Shown piece after piece: positions 47,038 through 55,942 of a stretch of DNA of 64,000 nt; within the stretch, counting starts at the first letter, position 1; each line of letters opens with the position of its first letter. Source of the stretch: Olsenella profusa DSM 13989 (GTDB lineage Bacteria > Actinomycetota > Coriobacteriia > Coriobacteriales > Atopobiaceae); contig NZ_JAUSQK010000001.1 of the NCBI RefSeq assembly GCF_030811115.1, forward strand, positions 186,001 to 250,000, written 5' to 3'. The notes beneath the pieces were generated by a model. The model did not search any database, was not told where the DNA came from, and saw only the letters and a list, made by a program, of their open reading frames with translations. Made by a program: the position numbers and the translations under genes.

Positions 47038-47113
47038 TGGTGGCGGGGAAGGGAATCGAACCCCTGACACGGGGATTTTCAGTCCCCTGCTCTACCAACT
47101 GAGCTACCCAGCC
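47038..47113 (-). tRNA. tRNA-Phe (GAA)
   Basis: Cloverleaf reads on the minus strand: D-arm GCTC/GAGC, anticodon stem GGGGA/TCCCC around CTGAAAA (anticodon GAA, Phe), T-loop TTCGATT, and an encoded CCA end. The acceptor stem 5' GGCTGGG against 3' CCCCGCC has one U-C mismatch at pair 4-69. Confidence 0.93.
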
Positions 47114-47137
47114 GACATGCTGCTATGCAGCTTGCTA

Positions 47138-47165
47138 AGTGTAGCAAAGATTTGGTGGACGTCAA
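47138..47165 (-). promoter_or_regulatory. tRNA-Phe promoter
   Basis: TTGACG (47160-47165), 16-base spacer, TACACT (47138-47143) on the minus strand, about 25 bases before the tRNA 5' end. Confidence 0.6.
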
Positions 47166-47180
47166 CGCTCTTTTTCGAAT

Positions 47181-47430
47181 ATGGAGCTGCGCAGGAAGGC
47201 CGGCTACAAGCCCAGGAGGCGCTCGGCGCCGCGGTGGGCGGCCCGGGCATGCGGCTCATGTTCGACGCCATGCCCGCCGACAACGGCGGCGAGTTCGTCG
47301 GCGGGCCGGCGGAGCATGCGCACCGGATCCAACACGACGCCCCGACACGGAGTCTACAACGGCGTTCCCACCCACGGGGGCGGACTCAAGGCCACGCGGT
47401 GGCGTGTCGATAGCTGCAGAATCATGGAAT
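47181..47430 (+). pseudogene. Degraded DDE transposase fragment
   Basis: One plus-strand frame reads MRLMFDAMPADNGGEFVGG, resembling the second catalytic block (DNGxEF) of IS30-like DDE transposases; flanking parts continue in other frames. Short, without ends or inverted repeats, so a scar of an insertion sequence. Adjacent to the tRNA gene. Confidence 0.4.
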
Positions 47431-47495
47431 CAGATCAGGGCGTTGCGCTGAGCTCGCGCATCACCCTTTTCAAACTCTCCAGATGCAATCCGACG

Positions 47496-49415
47496 CTAGA
47501 ATGCCCCACCGCCGCCACCGCCGCCGAAGCCGCCGCCACCACCGCCGGAGAAGCCACCTCCGAAGCCACCGCCGGAACTCCTGGAAGAGGATGCGAGGGT
47601 TGCCGTGCTCACCTGATGGGCCGATGAGACGGCAGAGTCGAACACCCGGGCAGGTGACCCATAGACGCCACCGTAGTAGTACCAGCCGTACACCGGGGCA
47701 AACGTGGGGTCGCTCAGCAGCTCCGGGGCGGCCACCTGCAGCTGTTTGATGACCTCGTCCGCAACGCCAAGGACCACGGCCATGACCAGCAGGCGGTTCC
47801 ACAGCACCACATCATGCGGAACGGCCTCCCCCAGACGCGTGAAGTCCTTGAGCCAGCGCTTGAGCGCCTTGGACTTCGCCTGGATCTCCACCGCCTCGCG
47901 CGAGAGGCTGCGAAGCGTACGGGCGCACAGGAAGCAGACGAGTCCCCCTGCCAGGAGGAGAACGAGGGAGAGGACACCCAGCTGGGCCATCAGGGTCCCA
48001 CTCGCGATGAGGATGACCGAGACAAGGCAGAGGAGGACATCGAGTATGCCGATGCCCACGAGGGCGCCCCTGCCCGTCGGACGGTCATCCACCATAAAGC
48101 CGCGGCGGTCGCACTGCCCCCGCACGGTTGCCACCCACCTGTCCCAGGCATTGGAATACGCCTTCGCATCGTGCTTGGCGACGACCTCCACCTCGTCGAA
48201 ATCCAGGAGCCGATCGCTACCGGCAGAGGAGTGCGGGGCGATGTCCCTGAAGAGGAAGTCCAGCGTGCCGTCATCCACGACGCCCCACTGGCTCGGTCCC
48301 GACACGCCAAAGTCGGTAAGGCGCGTGAGACGATAGCCGTGCTTGGCTGCCGTGTCGTCAAGACGCACCTTGCGTTCGTTGGTGAGCCACATGAGGGATG
48401 CCGTGAGCTCGTTGGACGTTACCGCACCACCGTTGAGGAAGGCGCCGATGACGGCCGGATGGTCCTGGGAGGGGACGTCGCGGAAGTAGGTATCGGTGAA
48501 GAGGGGCGCGTGCGTCCTCTGGTAACGCCGTCTCAGCACGATGGCGATAACGATGCTTGCCAGGGCAAATGCGGCTGCCACGCCCACACACGACCAGTTG
48601 ATGATCCGTGCGCGCGCACGCTGTTGGTTTGCTTGGTCGGCATAGCTCTGCTCCTCTGACAGGATGGAGCCAAGCCGGCTGCCGGGGGTGATCTGCGTGT
48701 CGGAGAGCCACTCCGCCGGAAAGGTGACGCGCATCTCGGCGAACTCGCTGGTGCCCACGCCAGGGGCTCGGTAGACGACGTCGTTGCCATCGAAGCTCAC
48801 GGTGCCGTCCAGCGGGCCGTGACCCCAGGCACGTACGTTGTCGCCCGACGCCACCGTCTCCCCTGTGGGAACGGGCAAGTGGAGGCGGCAGGTGACGTTC
48901 TGGGACTCCTTGTCCCATCCGTCGGACACGAACTTCCAGTAGAGCTCCGCCGTGTCATCGTAGCGCGCGGCCAGATTGCTCAGGGAGTAGCTGATCTGAA
49001 ACTGGGCCTTCTCGTCCTCATGCGCGGAGTAGATCTTGATGCGCACGTTGGAGCCCTCCTGCGTGACGCTATAGGTGCCATCACCTCCGGCGCTGGACTC
49101 CCTGAAGGGGACAAGGGTCCCATCCCTCACCTCGCCGATGCCCAGGACGGAGACCCGTATCGTCCTGCCCTCGTACGTCCCCTCTGGGATCTCCCAGTAC
49201 ACGCCATGAAAGGATCCGTCAAAGTCGAACTCGCGCGTCTCGCTGACATCGAGCGAGCCGTCCGTGTTGACGGTCGCATCCATATCGACACGATCGATGC
49301 TGTAGTCGCCGTCTGCCAACGCCCGCGCGGGGGCAAGGATGGCAGCCAGCGCAATGGCCATCATGACGAGGGCAACCCGCACCCACCGAAGACGAAACGA
49401 TATGCGTCGCACCAT
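47496..49415 (-). CDS. DUF2207 membrane protein with Gly-rich C-terminus
   Basis: A 639-residue protein: signal peptide (about 1-35), a beta-rich extracellular DUF2207 domain (TREFDFDGSFHGVYWEIPEG), a membrane helix near 310, further helices around 500-550, and a tail of Gly, Phe and Ser repeats. The ATG at 49415 follows GGGGAG. Family function unknown. A decayed relative lies at 59689-60591. Confidence 0.9.
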   Translation of the reverse strand: MVRRISFRLRWVRVALVMMAIALAAILAPARALADGDYSIDRVDMDATVNTDGSLDVSETREFDFDGSFHGVYWEIPEGTYEGRTIRVSVLGIGEVRDGTLVPFRESSAGGDGTYSVTQEGSNVRIKIYSAHEDEKAQFQISYSLSNLAARYDDTAELYWKFVSDGWDKESQNVTCRLHLPVPTGETVASGDNVRAWGHGPLDGTVSFDGNDVVYRAPGVGTSEFAEMRVTFPAEWLSDTQITPGSRLGSILSEEQSYADQANQQRARARIINWSCVGVAAAFALASIVIAIVLRRRYQRTHAPLFTDTYFRDVPSQDHPAVIGAFLNGGAVTSNELTASLMWLTNERKVRLDDTAAKHGYRLTRLTDFGVSGPSQWGVVDDGTLDFLFRDIAPHSSAGSDRLLDFDEVEVVAKHDAKAYSNAWDRWVATVRGQCDRRGFMVDDRPTGRGALVGIGILDVLLCLVSVILIASGTLMAQLGVLSLVLLLAGGLVCFLCARTLRSLSREAVEIQAKSKALKRWLKDFTRLGEAVPHDVVLWNRLLVMAVVLGVADEVIKQLQVAAPELLSDPTFAPVYGWYYYGGVYGSPARVFDSAVSSAHQVSTATLASSSRSSGGGFGGGFSGGGGGGFGGGGGGGAF

Positions 49416-49494
49416 ACCATCTCCCCGTGACTCGCAACAGAACAGGTACGCGTGAATATAGCAGAGTTGCGACGCAGCCGTTTGGGCGCCCCAG

Positions 49495-50106
49495 TTACCG
49501 CGTGGGCCCCAGCAGGGTGAGGAATGTGCCACAGACATCCAGGGTATCGCCCACACGCAGGCGCTCCCTCGTCTGCAGGCTCCTCCCACGCAGGCGCGCG
49601 GGATTGGTCGCCCCCAGGTCCTCCACCATTACCTCACCCCCCTCCCGACTCACGCGGACGTGCTCTCGCGAGACCGCCGTGCGGCGCAGCACGATGTCGC
49701 ATGCCGAGTCGCGCCCCACGATCAGGGAGCCCTGGGGAAGGGGAACGGACAGCTCCACATCTGCCGCGCGCACGAGCAGGGAGAGGCCATGCGGATCCGC
49801 AGAGGGCGATAGGGCGGCTGTGTCCTGTTTCCGCACGGTTCGACTCCCACCAGATCGTGCCGGGAGGAAAACGCCATCGGGCTCCTCCAGATCGTCTACA
49901 CCGACGCCGAACGAGGGCTCCACGGGAGGTCGGTCGAAGTCGTAGAGGCACTCGTAGCATACGCCCATGTCGCTGAAGAGCTCCGCTCCGCAGCGTGGGC
50001 ACACCTTGGTTGCCGGCAACTCACGCAGGTCGGATTGCTCGGACGTCGGAGAGGAGGTCGTATCCCCCTCGTCCGCCTGCGTCCCAAAGGACCATGTCAC
50101 ACCCAT
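49495..50106 (-). CDS. FHA-domain protein with zinc ribbon
   Basis: A 203-residue protein. Zn-ribbon CPRCGAELFSDMGVCYEC (about 36-53), linker, then a forkhead-associated domain (LIVGRDSACDIVLRRTAVSR, VEDLGATNPARLRG) binding phosphothreonine. Its start overlaps the DUF192 stop (TGATG). Last gene of the tad block; likely a regulatory partner of a Ser/Thr kinase elsewhere. Confidence 0.9.
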   Translation of the reverse strand: MGVTWSFGTQADEGDTTSSPTSEQSDLRELPATKVCPRCGAELFSDMGVCYECLYDFDRPPVEPSFGVGVDDLEEPDGVFLPARSGGSRTVRKQDTAALSPSADPHGLSLLVRAADVELSVPLPQGSLIVGRDSACDIVLRRTAVSREHVRVSREGGEVMVEDLGATNPARLRGRSLQTRERLRVGDTLDVCGTFLTLLGPTR

Positions 50107-50435
50107 CAGAACTCCAATCTCTCCGATTCCCTCACCCAAATACCGCTGTGGCTTGGTCGCTCGAGCACGCACCGTGCGCCATGGCAGGACACCACCTTGC
50201 CCGGCATGAGGCCCCTGTGCACCCCACACACGACTCCCCGCCCATCCACGAACGCGACGTCGATGGGATAGCCCATGCCCACGGTATGGATCGAGGAGCA
50301 GCGGCATATGAGCACGGGCAGGGTGCTCGCGTTGGTGCCCAAAAGCCCCCGCAGCCGCTTGCCGAAGGTGTCGAGCACACGAACGTCCCCCGACCACGTG
50401 GGCGTCCGCACGTGCCGCACGACCGTCGCGCTCAT
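50106..50435 (-). CDS. DUF192 family protein
   Basis: A 109-residue protein with the DUF192 hallmarks RLRGLLG and IHTVGMGYPIDVAFVDGRG. Often found beside tad genes in actinobacteria. The start at 50435 is inferred from the family N-terminus and an upstream G-rich site. Function unknown. Confidence 0.85.
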   Translation of the reverse strand: MSATVVRHVRTPTWSGDVRVLDTFGKRLRGLLGTNASTLPVLICRCSSIHTVGMGYPIDVAFVDGRGVVCGVHRGLMPGKVVSCHGARCVLERPSHSGIWVRESERLEF

Positions 50436-50923
50436 ACGACCACCCCCGCCCTGAATCGGTCGACCACCAGAGAGCGCGTATGGTCGATGGTGAGGGGCGT
50501 CCCCACGCGCACCCCCGCAAACGAGTCGACCTGTGGCCATGGCCGGTAGTGCATGGTGCAGGTGAAGCGCGTGAGCAGGGGCGAGACGGGAAACCCCACG
50601 CCCCTGCCGCCGCTGACGTCACCCGCGCCACCGGAGAGCTGCTCGGCAGACACCTCGACGGCAAGATCATCGTCCTGGAGCGCGCCCTGGATGCAGGACC
50701 TCACCTCGTCCACCGCTGCCGCACGGTTCTGGTCGCCTGCCGGTGCCACTCCCTGAGAGACCACCGCATCGAGCGCCACGCGGTCAAAGCTCGCGCAGGC
50801 GGCGGAAAAGCGCAGCAGGTTGATGGCCACGAGCACCACCGCGATGGTCACAGGCAACACCACGGCAAGCTCGACGGTCATCTGCCCGCCCTCGCGCCAG
50901 CCCTCGCCCAGGGTCCCATCCAT
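50432..50923 (-). CDS. TadE-like pilus protein
   Basis: A 163-residue protein with a short cytoplasmic segment and class III pilin-like motif GGQMTVELAVVLPVTIAVVL, then an extracellular domain. Minor pseudopilin of the Flp system by context. Starts 4 bases after the preceding stop. Confidence 0.8.
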   Translation of the reverse strand: MDGTLGEGWREGGQMTVELAVVLPVTIAVVLVAINLLRFSAACASFDRVALDAVVSQGVAPAGDQNRAAAVDEVRSCIQGALQDDDLAVEVSAEQLSGGAGDVSGGRGVGFPVSPLLTRFTCTMHYRPWPQVDSFAGVRVGTPLTIDHTRSLVVDRFRAGVVV

Positions 50924-50927
50924 GCGA

Positions 50928-52985
50928 TCACCCCGATTCCAAGAGGTCGTCAAGACGTATCGTCAGGGGTATGCTCATGCCGGGAACACCGGGAATGGGC
51001 ACCTCTGCGATGGTGAACTCCGCGCCGCCAAGCTCCTCGAGCGCGCGGCCGAGGCAGGCCTTTGCCTGTCCCTCCGGATCCTGTGGGAGCGATTCCAGAA
51101 ATGACCTCAGCTCCGCCGCACTGCTGTTGCCCGCCTTGTCCATGATGGTCTGGCTGTTGACGAGCACCGGCTTTCTGAGGCGCATGTCCGCAGGGGCGAA
51201 CCCACCTGCCTCCACGATGGAGGAGATCCTGTCCCTCAGCCAGCCTGCGACCTTCTCGCCACCCATGCCCCCTATGCCATCGAGGAAGCCATCCACCGAG
51301 CCTGATACGCTCTCATAGGAGCTCCCATAGCCCACCAGCAGCCTGCCCCACAGGTCCGTGATGCCTCCCACCAGCGAGAGTGCGATTGGCTGGCCGTCTC
51401 CCTTCAGGCCGTCGAAGACGCTCGAGAGCACGTTGTGCCCGTCGGTCGCCTCATCGGGCGCCAAGGTGGCGCCCGCGACGGCAACGCCCGCGGGAAGCGT
51501 TCCCTCCTCGAGAAAGGCAGAGGTGAGCTGGGAGGGGACCTCCGTGTCGCCACGCCACACGAAGGCGATGCACCCATAGGAGCCTGGCGGGGTGAGCTTG
51601 GGTCGATCAACGGACAAGAGGTCGATCGCTTTCTGGAAGGCGGATGCCGAGCCCTCGGCCTTCTCCTGCATCTCTCGCTCGTAGCGCTGGGCATCCTTGC
51701 ACGCCACAGCGTACTCCTTGGATGCCTCGACGACCACGCGCCAGTAGTGCTCGAAGCCATTGTCGATGTTCGTGGAGGCGTTGGCCACGTTGCCCATGGC
51801 CACCACATCCATCTGACAGGTCTCACAGCGCCTCACCGCACCGGCATCGACGTCCGCAAGGGATGCCATGCCCGAAGGGGCCCCCGTCGCTCCCGGACAG
51901 ACGGACGAGGCGTGCAGCGTCCTGCCTTCGGGCTCGTCGGTGCAGGGCCAGATGGGATCGGTGCAGAGCGTCGTCTCACGCACCATGTCGGCCTTATGGG
52001 GAAGATCAGGCAGGTCAATGACCACATCATCGCCCTCACGACAGGTGGCGTCCCTCACCTTTTCCCACGCATAGTGGTAGAACACCTTGCGGGCACAGGA
52101 CCTCTGCAGCTCGTCTGGCGTGTTCCCAGACGCCGCCTCACGCTGCCAGCGTACGTAGTAGTAGTTCTCCGCCCGCGCGCGGGCATACTCGAAGCGCCAC
52201 TCGGCAACGCTCGGATAGGCGGGGTTCTGTGCTCCCGAGAGGCCTGCCAGGCTCTCGGCACGGCTCCGCATGCACAGTGGGTCATCCACCGTGTCCGCAC
52301 GCCAGGCGCGTTCCTTGGCGGCGCTGACGCGCCTGTCCGCCTCCGCCTTCCTGGCGCTGGCCTCCTGCAGCTCCTTGGCCTGCCGCTCCATCTCCTCTCC
52401 ATCCAGACCATCATCCAGACAGGAGAAGTCGCTCTGGGAGTCCAGGGGCATGGGCAGGGCCGTCCCCGCATACCTCATCGATGCGCCCGAGTTCGCCGAG
52501 GCCGTCGAGGCGGCATTGGCCGCCACGAGTGCGGGAATCGCCCGCTCGAGCCTCTGGAGCCCCTCTGCGGCGGACGTGGCAAAGCTGCGCCGCGCATCCA
52601 GGATCTTCCGGCCCATGTCCAAGATCCTCGGTGCGGCCTCCTGCAGAAGCGGTATGGCCGAGACCACCATGCCCGCAGCCATCACCGAGGCACCCGTAAG
52701 CCCCATGCTGAGCACGCAGGCATCCAGCACCTGCGCGACCGTGGAATAGCCGGCGACCACATTCGCGCCCGACATGGCAGCCGCATCCGCCACCGTCTGG
52801 ACGTCACTCGATCGGCTGTTCGTCCAGACGGCAGCCGCCGTCGAGCACACGAGCGCCAGACTGACGAGGAGCGCGCAGGCGACGGCGACGGTCGTGTAGC
52901 CCCCATCGTCGTCAATGAACGTGTCAAGACGGGGCAGCAGGGAAGCATGCCCCTCCCTACCCCCACATCTGCTGCCATTCGCCAT
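50928..52985 (-). CDS. Large TadG-like pilus-associated protein
   Basis: A 685-residue protein with one N-terminal membrane helix (YTTVAVACALLVSLALVCST) followed by the conserved DVQTVADAAAMSGAN segment seen in TadG/Flp-associated proteins. A long extracellular part has coiled-coil-like stretches and a Cys-rich middle. The start at 52985 overlaps the upstream TadE gene by 29 bases. Probably anchored at the cell surface. Confidence 0.75.
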   Translation of the reverse strand: MANGSRCGGREGHASLLPRLDTFIDDDGGYTTVAVACALLVSLALVCSTAAAVWTNSRSSDVQTVADAAAMSGANVVAGYSTVAQVLDACVLSMGLTGASVMAAGMVVSAIPLLQEAAPRILDMGRKILDARRSFATSAAEGLQRLERAIPALVAANAASTASANSGASMRYAGTALPMPLDSQSDFSCLDDGLDGEEMERQAKELQEASARKAEADRRVSAAKERAWRADTVDDPLCMRSRAESLAGLSGAQNPAYPSVAEWRFEYARARAENYYYVRWQREAASGNTPDELQRSCARKVFYHYAWEKVRDATCREGDDVVIDLPDLPHKADMVRETTLCTDPIWPCTDEPEGRTLHASSVCPGATGAPSGMASLADVDAGAVRRCETCQMDVVAMGNVANASTNIDNGFEHYWRVVVEASKEYAVACKDAQRYEREMQEKAEGSASAFQKAIDLLSVDRPKLTPPGSYGCIAFVWRGDTEVPSQLTSAFLEEGTLPAGVAVAGATLAPDEATDGHNVLSSVFDGLKGDGQPIALSLVGGITDLWGRLLVGYGSSYESVSGSVDGFLDGIGGMGGEKVAGWLRDRISSIVEAGGFAPADMRLRKPVLVNSQTIMDKAGNSSAAELRSFLESLPQDPEGQAKACLGRALEELGGAEFTIAEVPIPGVPGMSIPLTIRLDDLLESG

Positions 52986-53415
52986 AGCCGCCTCCCACCC
53001 ACTCCGCTCGAACCTGCTCGGCACAGGTGGCCTCAAGCACCACGCCCGTGCCATCCGACTGGCCAAACGCCGACGCGGCGACCCCAAGCAGGGGAAGCGG
53101 TCGCACATGCCCCCGGATGCTCACGGTCACGCGGGAACCGTCGCGTGTCATCTGGCAGTTCCAGTCCTCGGCCCCTCCCACATGGAAAGGCGCCAATTCG
53201 GGCACGGCAGCGAGACGACGTCTCGCATACTGTGCGCAGTCGCCCAGGCTCCCGTCGTAGTCCGTTGCGACGGCACGCGCCGTCTGGGCGGCCACGGCCC
53301 GCATGGTCGCATAGGTGTAGCCCATGCACGCAGGCTCCAGGACCAGGGCGAGCACGAGCATGACCGCAGGCAGCAAAAGTGCCGCCTCGACCGTCGCCTG
53401 ACCCCCCTCCCCCAT
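52957..53415 (-). CDS. TadE-like pseudopilin
   Basis: A 152-residue protein with GGQATVEAALLLPAVMLVLAL at the N-terminus, the TadE signal-anchor, and an extracellular domain with two Cys. GGGAG precedes the ATG at 53415. Second of two TadE-like genes. Confidence 0.85.
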   Translation of the reverse strand: MGEGGQATVEAALLLPAVMLVLALVLEPACMGYTYATMRAVAAQTARAVATDYDGSLGDCAQYARRRLAAVPELAPFHVGGAEDWNCQMTRDGSRVTVSIRGHVRPLPLLGVAASAFGQSDGTGVVLEATCAEQVRAEWVGGGYGEWQQMWG

Positions 53416-53422
53416 ACGCTCC

Positions 53423-53659
53423 CTAGAAGAGCAGCACGTCCTGCAATGCGTCGACCAGTCCCGCATCAATCGAGTGCGAGGCGCTGCCCAGGGCCGTGCC
53501 CAAGAGCCCTCCCGCCGAGAGCCACCTCCACAGGGCAATGAGCGCCACCACCATTGCAAGAAACGCGCAGAGCACGACGACGTATTCCAAGCTCGCCTGC
53601 CCCGTCTGGTCGCGCGGAAACGGCCTATGCCACGTCCCCGTCCGCTCCATTCGATGCAT
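53423..53659 (-). CDS. Short Flp-like pseudopilin
   Basis: A 78-residue protein with TGQASLEYVVVLCAFLAMVV, a prepilin motif with the processing Glu/Tyr pair, and one helix. Ribosome site GGAGG overlaps the end of the preceding gene. May be a minor pilin. Confidence 0.75.
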   Translation of the reverse strand: MHRMERTGTWHRPFPRDQTGQASLEYVVVLCAFLAMVVALIALWRWLSAGGLLGTALGSASHSIDAGLVDALQDVLLF

Positions 53660-54110
53660 CGACCTCCTCCTCCCACGATGATGCCTCCATCCTCTGCACG
53701 CTCACGTCACTCCCACCATCTTCGTTGGCGCGCACCACGCACAGGTCAACCCATCCGTCCCCCGTCACCACGCAGCTCCAGACCCTTCCTGCAAGGTCGA
53801 TGTAGCCGGCCTGTGTAAGGACGCAGCGTCCCTCGTCGCGATAGTCTGCGAGGAGCTTCTGGGCCTGCTGCCCAAGGGTCCGCTCGCTCTTCCAAGACCC
53901 CGTGCGCTGGGGGTCGTCCACATCCCCAGGGGCGGGGGTGGCAGGCTTTCCGTCGGAGTCGCTCGACGGCGAGGCAATGCCCGCTTCCCCCTCCGCACCA
54001 GGGCGCATGAGTGTGACCCTCGCCACGAGGGCGAGCACCACCACGACGAGCATGCCAACCAACACCCATGCCCTGTGACGTGTGAGGCGCCCGTGTCCTC
54101 CCTGACCCAT
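53625..54110 (-). CDS. Hypothetical membrane-anchored protein of the tad locus
   Basis: About 161 residues: basic cytoplasmic N-terminus, a membrane helix (VLVGMLVVVVLALVARV), then a Pro/Ser-rich stalk and a compact extracellular domain with two Cys. Position between flp and the minor pilin suggests a role in pilus assembly. Not recognised. Confidence 0.65.
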   Translation of the reverse strand: MGQGGHGRLTRHRAWVLVGMLVVVVLALVARVTLMRPGAEGEAGIASPSSDSDGKPATPAPGDVDDPQRTGSWKSERTLGQQAQKLLADYRDEGRCVLTQAGYIDLAGRVWSCVVTGDGWVDLCVVRANEDGGSDVSVQRMEASSWEEEVDASNGADGDVA

Positions 54111-54117
54111 GCCCGAC

Positions 54118-54327
54118 CTAGAGCGACCCGATGCCACTGGCGATGGCATCCCAGAGCTCCTGGATCTTGCCTCTGAAGGTGATGATCGAGAGGATTGCGA
54201 TGACCACGAGCACGCCTACGAGGATGGCGTACTCCGTCGTCCCCTGGCCGCTCTGGTCGTGTGCCTCCGTAAGCACCTGTCGCACCCCATCCATCGCACC
54301 CCACACAACGAGATTGAGACGTTCCAT
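54118..54327 (-). CDS. flp: Flp-type major pilin
   Basis: A 69-residue pilin precursor with the Flp motif GQGTTEYAILVGVLVVIAIL, where processing would occur after the Gly. The best pilin candidate in the locus. Confidence 0.88.
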   Translation of the reverse strand: MERLNLVVWGAMDGVRQVLTEAHDQSGQGTTEYAILVGVLVVIAILSIITFRGKIQELWDAIASGIGSL

Positions 54328-54362
54328 ATCCCTTCCCTTCATCCATGGGCGCTCACGCCCAC

Positions 54363-55016
54363 CTAACCGGCCAAGAGGGTCCCGCCAAGGAGCGGCCCCA
54401 GTATCGCCAGCAGCATCGCCGGCACCACCAGCGTCCCCAGGGGGATGAGCATGCGCACGGGGACGCGCTCGATCTCCTCCTCGAGCTCGCTGCGCTGCTC
54501 GTCCCTGATGGCATGGGCCTGTCGCTCCAGCGCCGCTGCCAAAGGGGAGCCAAAGGTCAGCGCCTGTGACACCGTCGCGGCAAAGCTCCTGAGCGCCGCC
54601 ACGTCCATCTCCTCGGCCAGCGACGCAAGCGCCCCGTCACGCGTGCAGGTGCCCATGCGCCAACTCAGCAGGCACTCCCTGAACGAGGCCGCAGTGGGCG
54701 TATGGAAGTGCTCGCAGTAGAGCTCGAGCGAGGCGTCGAACGAGAGGCCCGAGAGCAGCCCGAGATTGACCACGTCGAGCATCTGGGGAAGCTCGCGCAG
54801 GCGCGTCGTGCGCCGACGCGCACGGGCGGCGCGCTCGCGCAGGCGGCGCACGGCAGGCACTCGTCGCCCCACGTCCCGGAGCGCCTCGTCCACACGATGC
54901 CCCCATCCCGAGTCGGCCTGTCTCCCCCGTACGGGACGCGTGCCCATGAGCACGAACACACAGGCGAATGCAATGACGCCACAGGCCGCAGGGTATGCCA
55001 TCTCCGCCGCGCTCAT
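54363..55016 (-). CDS. tadC: Pilus assembly membrane protein TadC
   Basis: A 217-residue T2SF-domain inner-membrane protein (LPQMLDVVNLGLLSGLSFDA, GSPLAAALERQAHAIRDEQR, then two C-terminal helices). Partner of TadB in pilus assembly. Overlaps tadB by 4 bases. Confidence 0.88.
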   Translation of the reverse strand: MSAAEMAYPAACGVIAFACVFVLMGTRPVRGRQADSGWGHRVDEALRDVGRRVPAVRRLRERAARARRRTTRLRELPQMLDVVNLGLLSGLSFDASLELYCEHFHTPTAASFRECLLSWRMGTCTRDGALASLAEEMDVAALRSFAATVSQALTFGSPLAAALERQAHAIRDEQRSELEEEIERVPVRMLIPLGTLVVPAMLLAILGPLLGGTLLAG

Positions 55017-55942
55017 GAGAGCACCCCCGCGAGGAGCCTGCGCACGATGAGGATGGCGCACAGGTCCATGGCAGTCGCAAGGCCCAGGCTCACCATGCCC
55101 GGCATCGTCATCAGACCGGCGCGAAAGTCGGCGGACAGCAGGGCGAGGGTGCCCACCAACACGGGCGGCATGAGCGTCACGATGCGTACCGAGAGCCTCA
55201 CCTGGGCCGTCTTGACGGCGAGGAGTCGCTCCGACTCTCCGCGGCTCTCCAGCAGCTCCGCCGCATAGTCAAAGAGTCCCTTGAGCGGGCTGCCCGTCCT
55301 CTGCGAGACGACCAGCGCCGTGGCGAGCAGCCCCACCCCTGGGGTGTCCAGCTCCCCCCGCAGCGCCTCGATGGCCTCCGCCACCGTCGCCCCACAGCCC
55401 AACCGCAGGCTGCAGCGCGAGAACGCCTTGCCCGCTGGTCCCTGGGCATGGGTACCGACATATCCGATGGCCTGCGCAAGCGTCTGCCCGGATCCCAGTG
55501 CCAGCGCAAGCGTGCGGAAGACCTCGGGCATCTCGCGCGAAAGCTCCTTCGCACGAGCACGGCAGCGCCCCTCGTACCATGCGGGGACGCCCCCTGCGAG
55601 GGCGGCGACCACCGCGACGAGGCCAAGCGGGCTATGGAGCACCCCCACCAGAAGTAGCGCAGCGGCCAGCAGAAACGCGCACCCCTCCTCCCGCTCGAGG
55701 ACGATGCCATGTCGTCCGAGCACCGTCGCCACCTCATCGGAGGCCTCCCGCCACGAGGGGAGCCTCAGAAGCCAGCGCACGGGCTGCGTTCGTGCCATCT
55801 GCCCCAGCAGGCGGTACAGCAGGCGCAGGACACGGGCCGCACGCAGGGCGGGCGAGTGCCCACCCATGCCCGGTGCGCCCACAAGGGAGAAGGCGCCAAG
55901 CCACGATGCGGCGGCGATCCCTAGGAGACGGACGACTTCCAT
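55013..55942 (-). CDS. tadB: Pilus assembly membrane protein TadB
   Basis: A 309-residue T2SF protein with the conserved MPEVFRTLALALGSGQTLAQ and LLATALVVSQRTGSPL, and terminal membrane helices. Overlaps the tadA stop region by 22 bases, consistent with coupled translation. Confidence 0.9.
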   Translation of the reverse strand: MEVVRLLGIAAASWLGAFSLVGAPGMGGHSPALRAARVLRLLYRLLGQMARTQPVRWLLRLPSWREASDEVATVLGRHGIVLEREEGCAFLLAAALLLVGVLHSPLGLVAVVAALAGGVPAWYEGRCRARAKELSREMPEVFRTLALALGSGQTLAQAIGYVGTHAQGPAGKAFSRCSLRLGCGATVAEAIEALRGELDTPGVGLLATALVVSQRTGSPLKGLFDYAAELLESRGESERLLAVKTAQVRLSVRIVTLMPPVLVGTLALLSADFRAGLMTMPGMVSLGLATAMDLCAILIVRRLLAGVLS

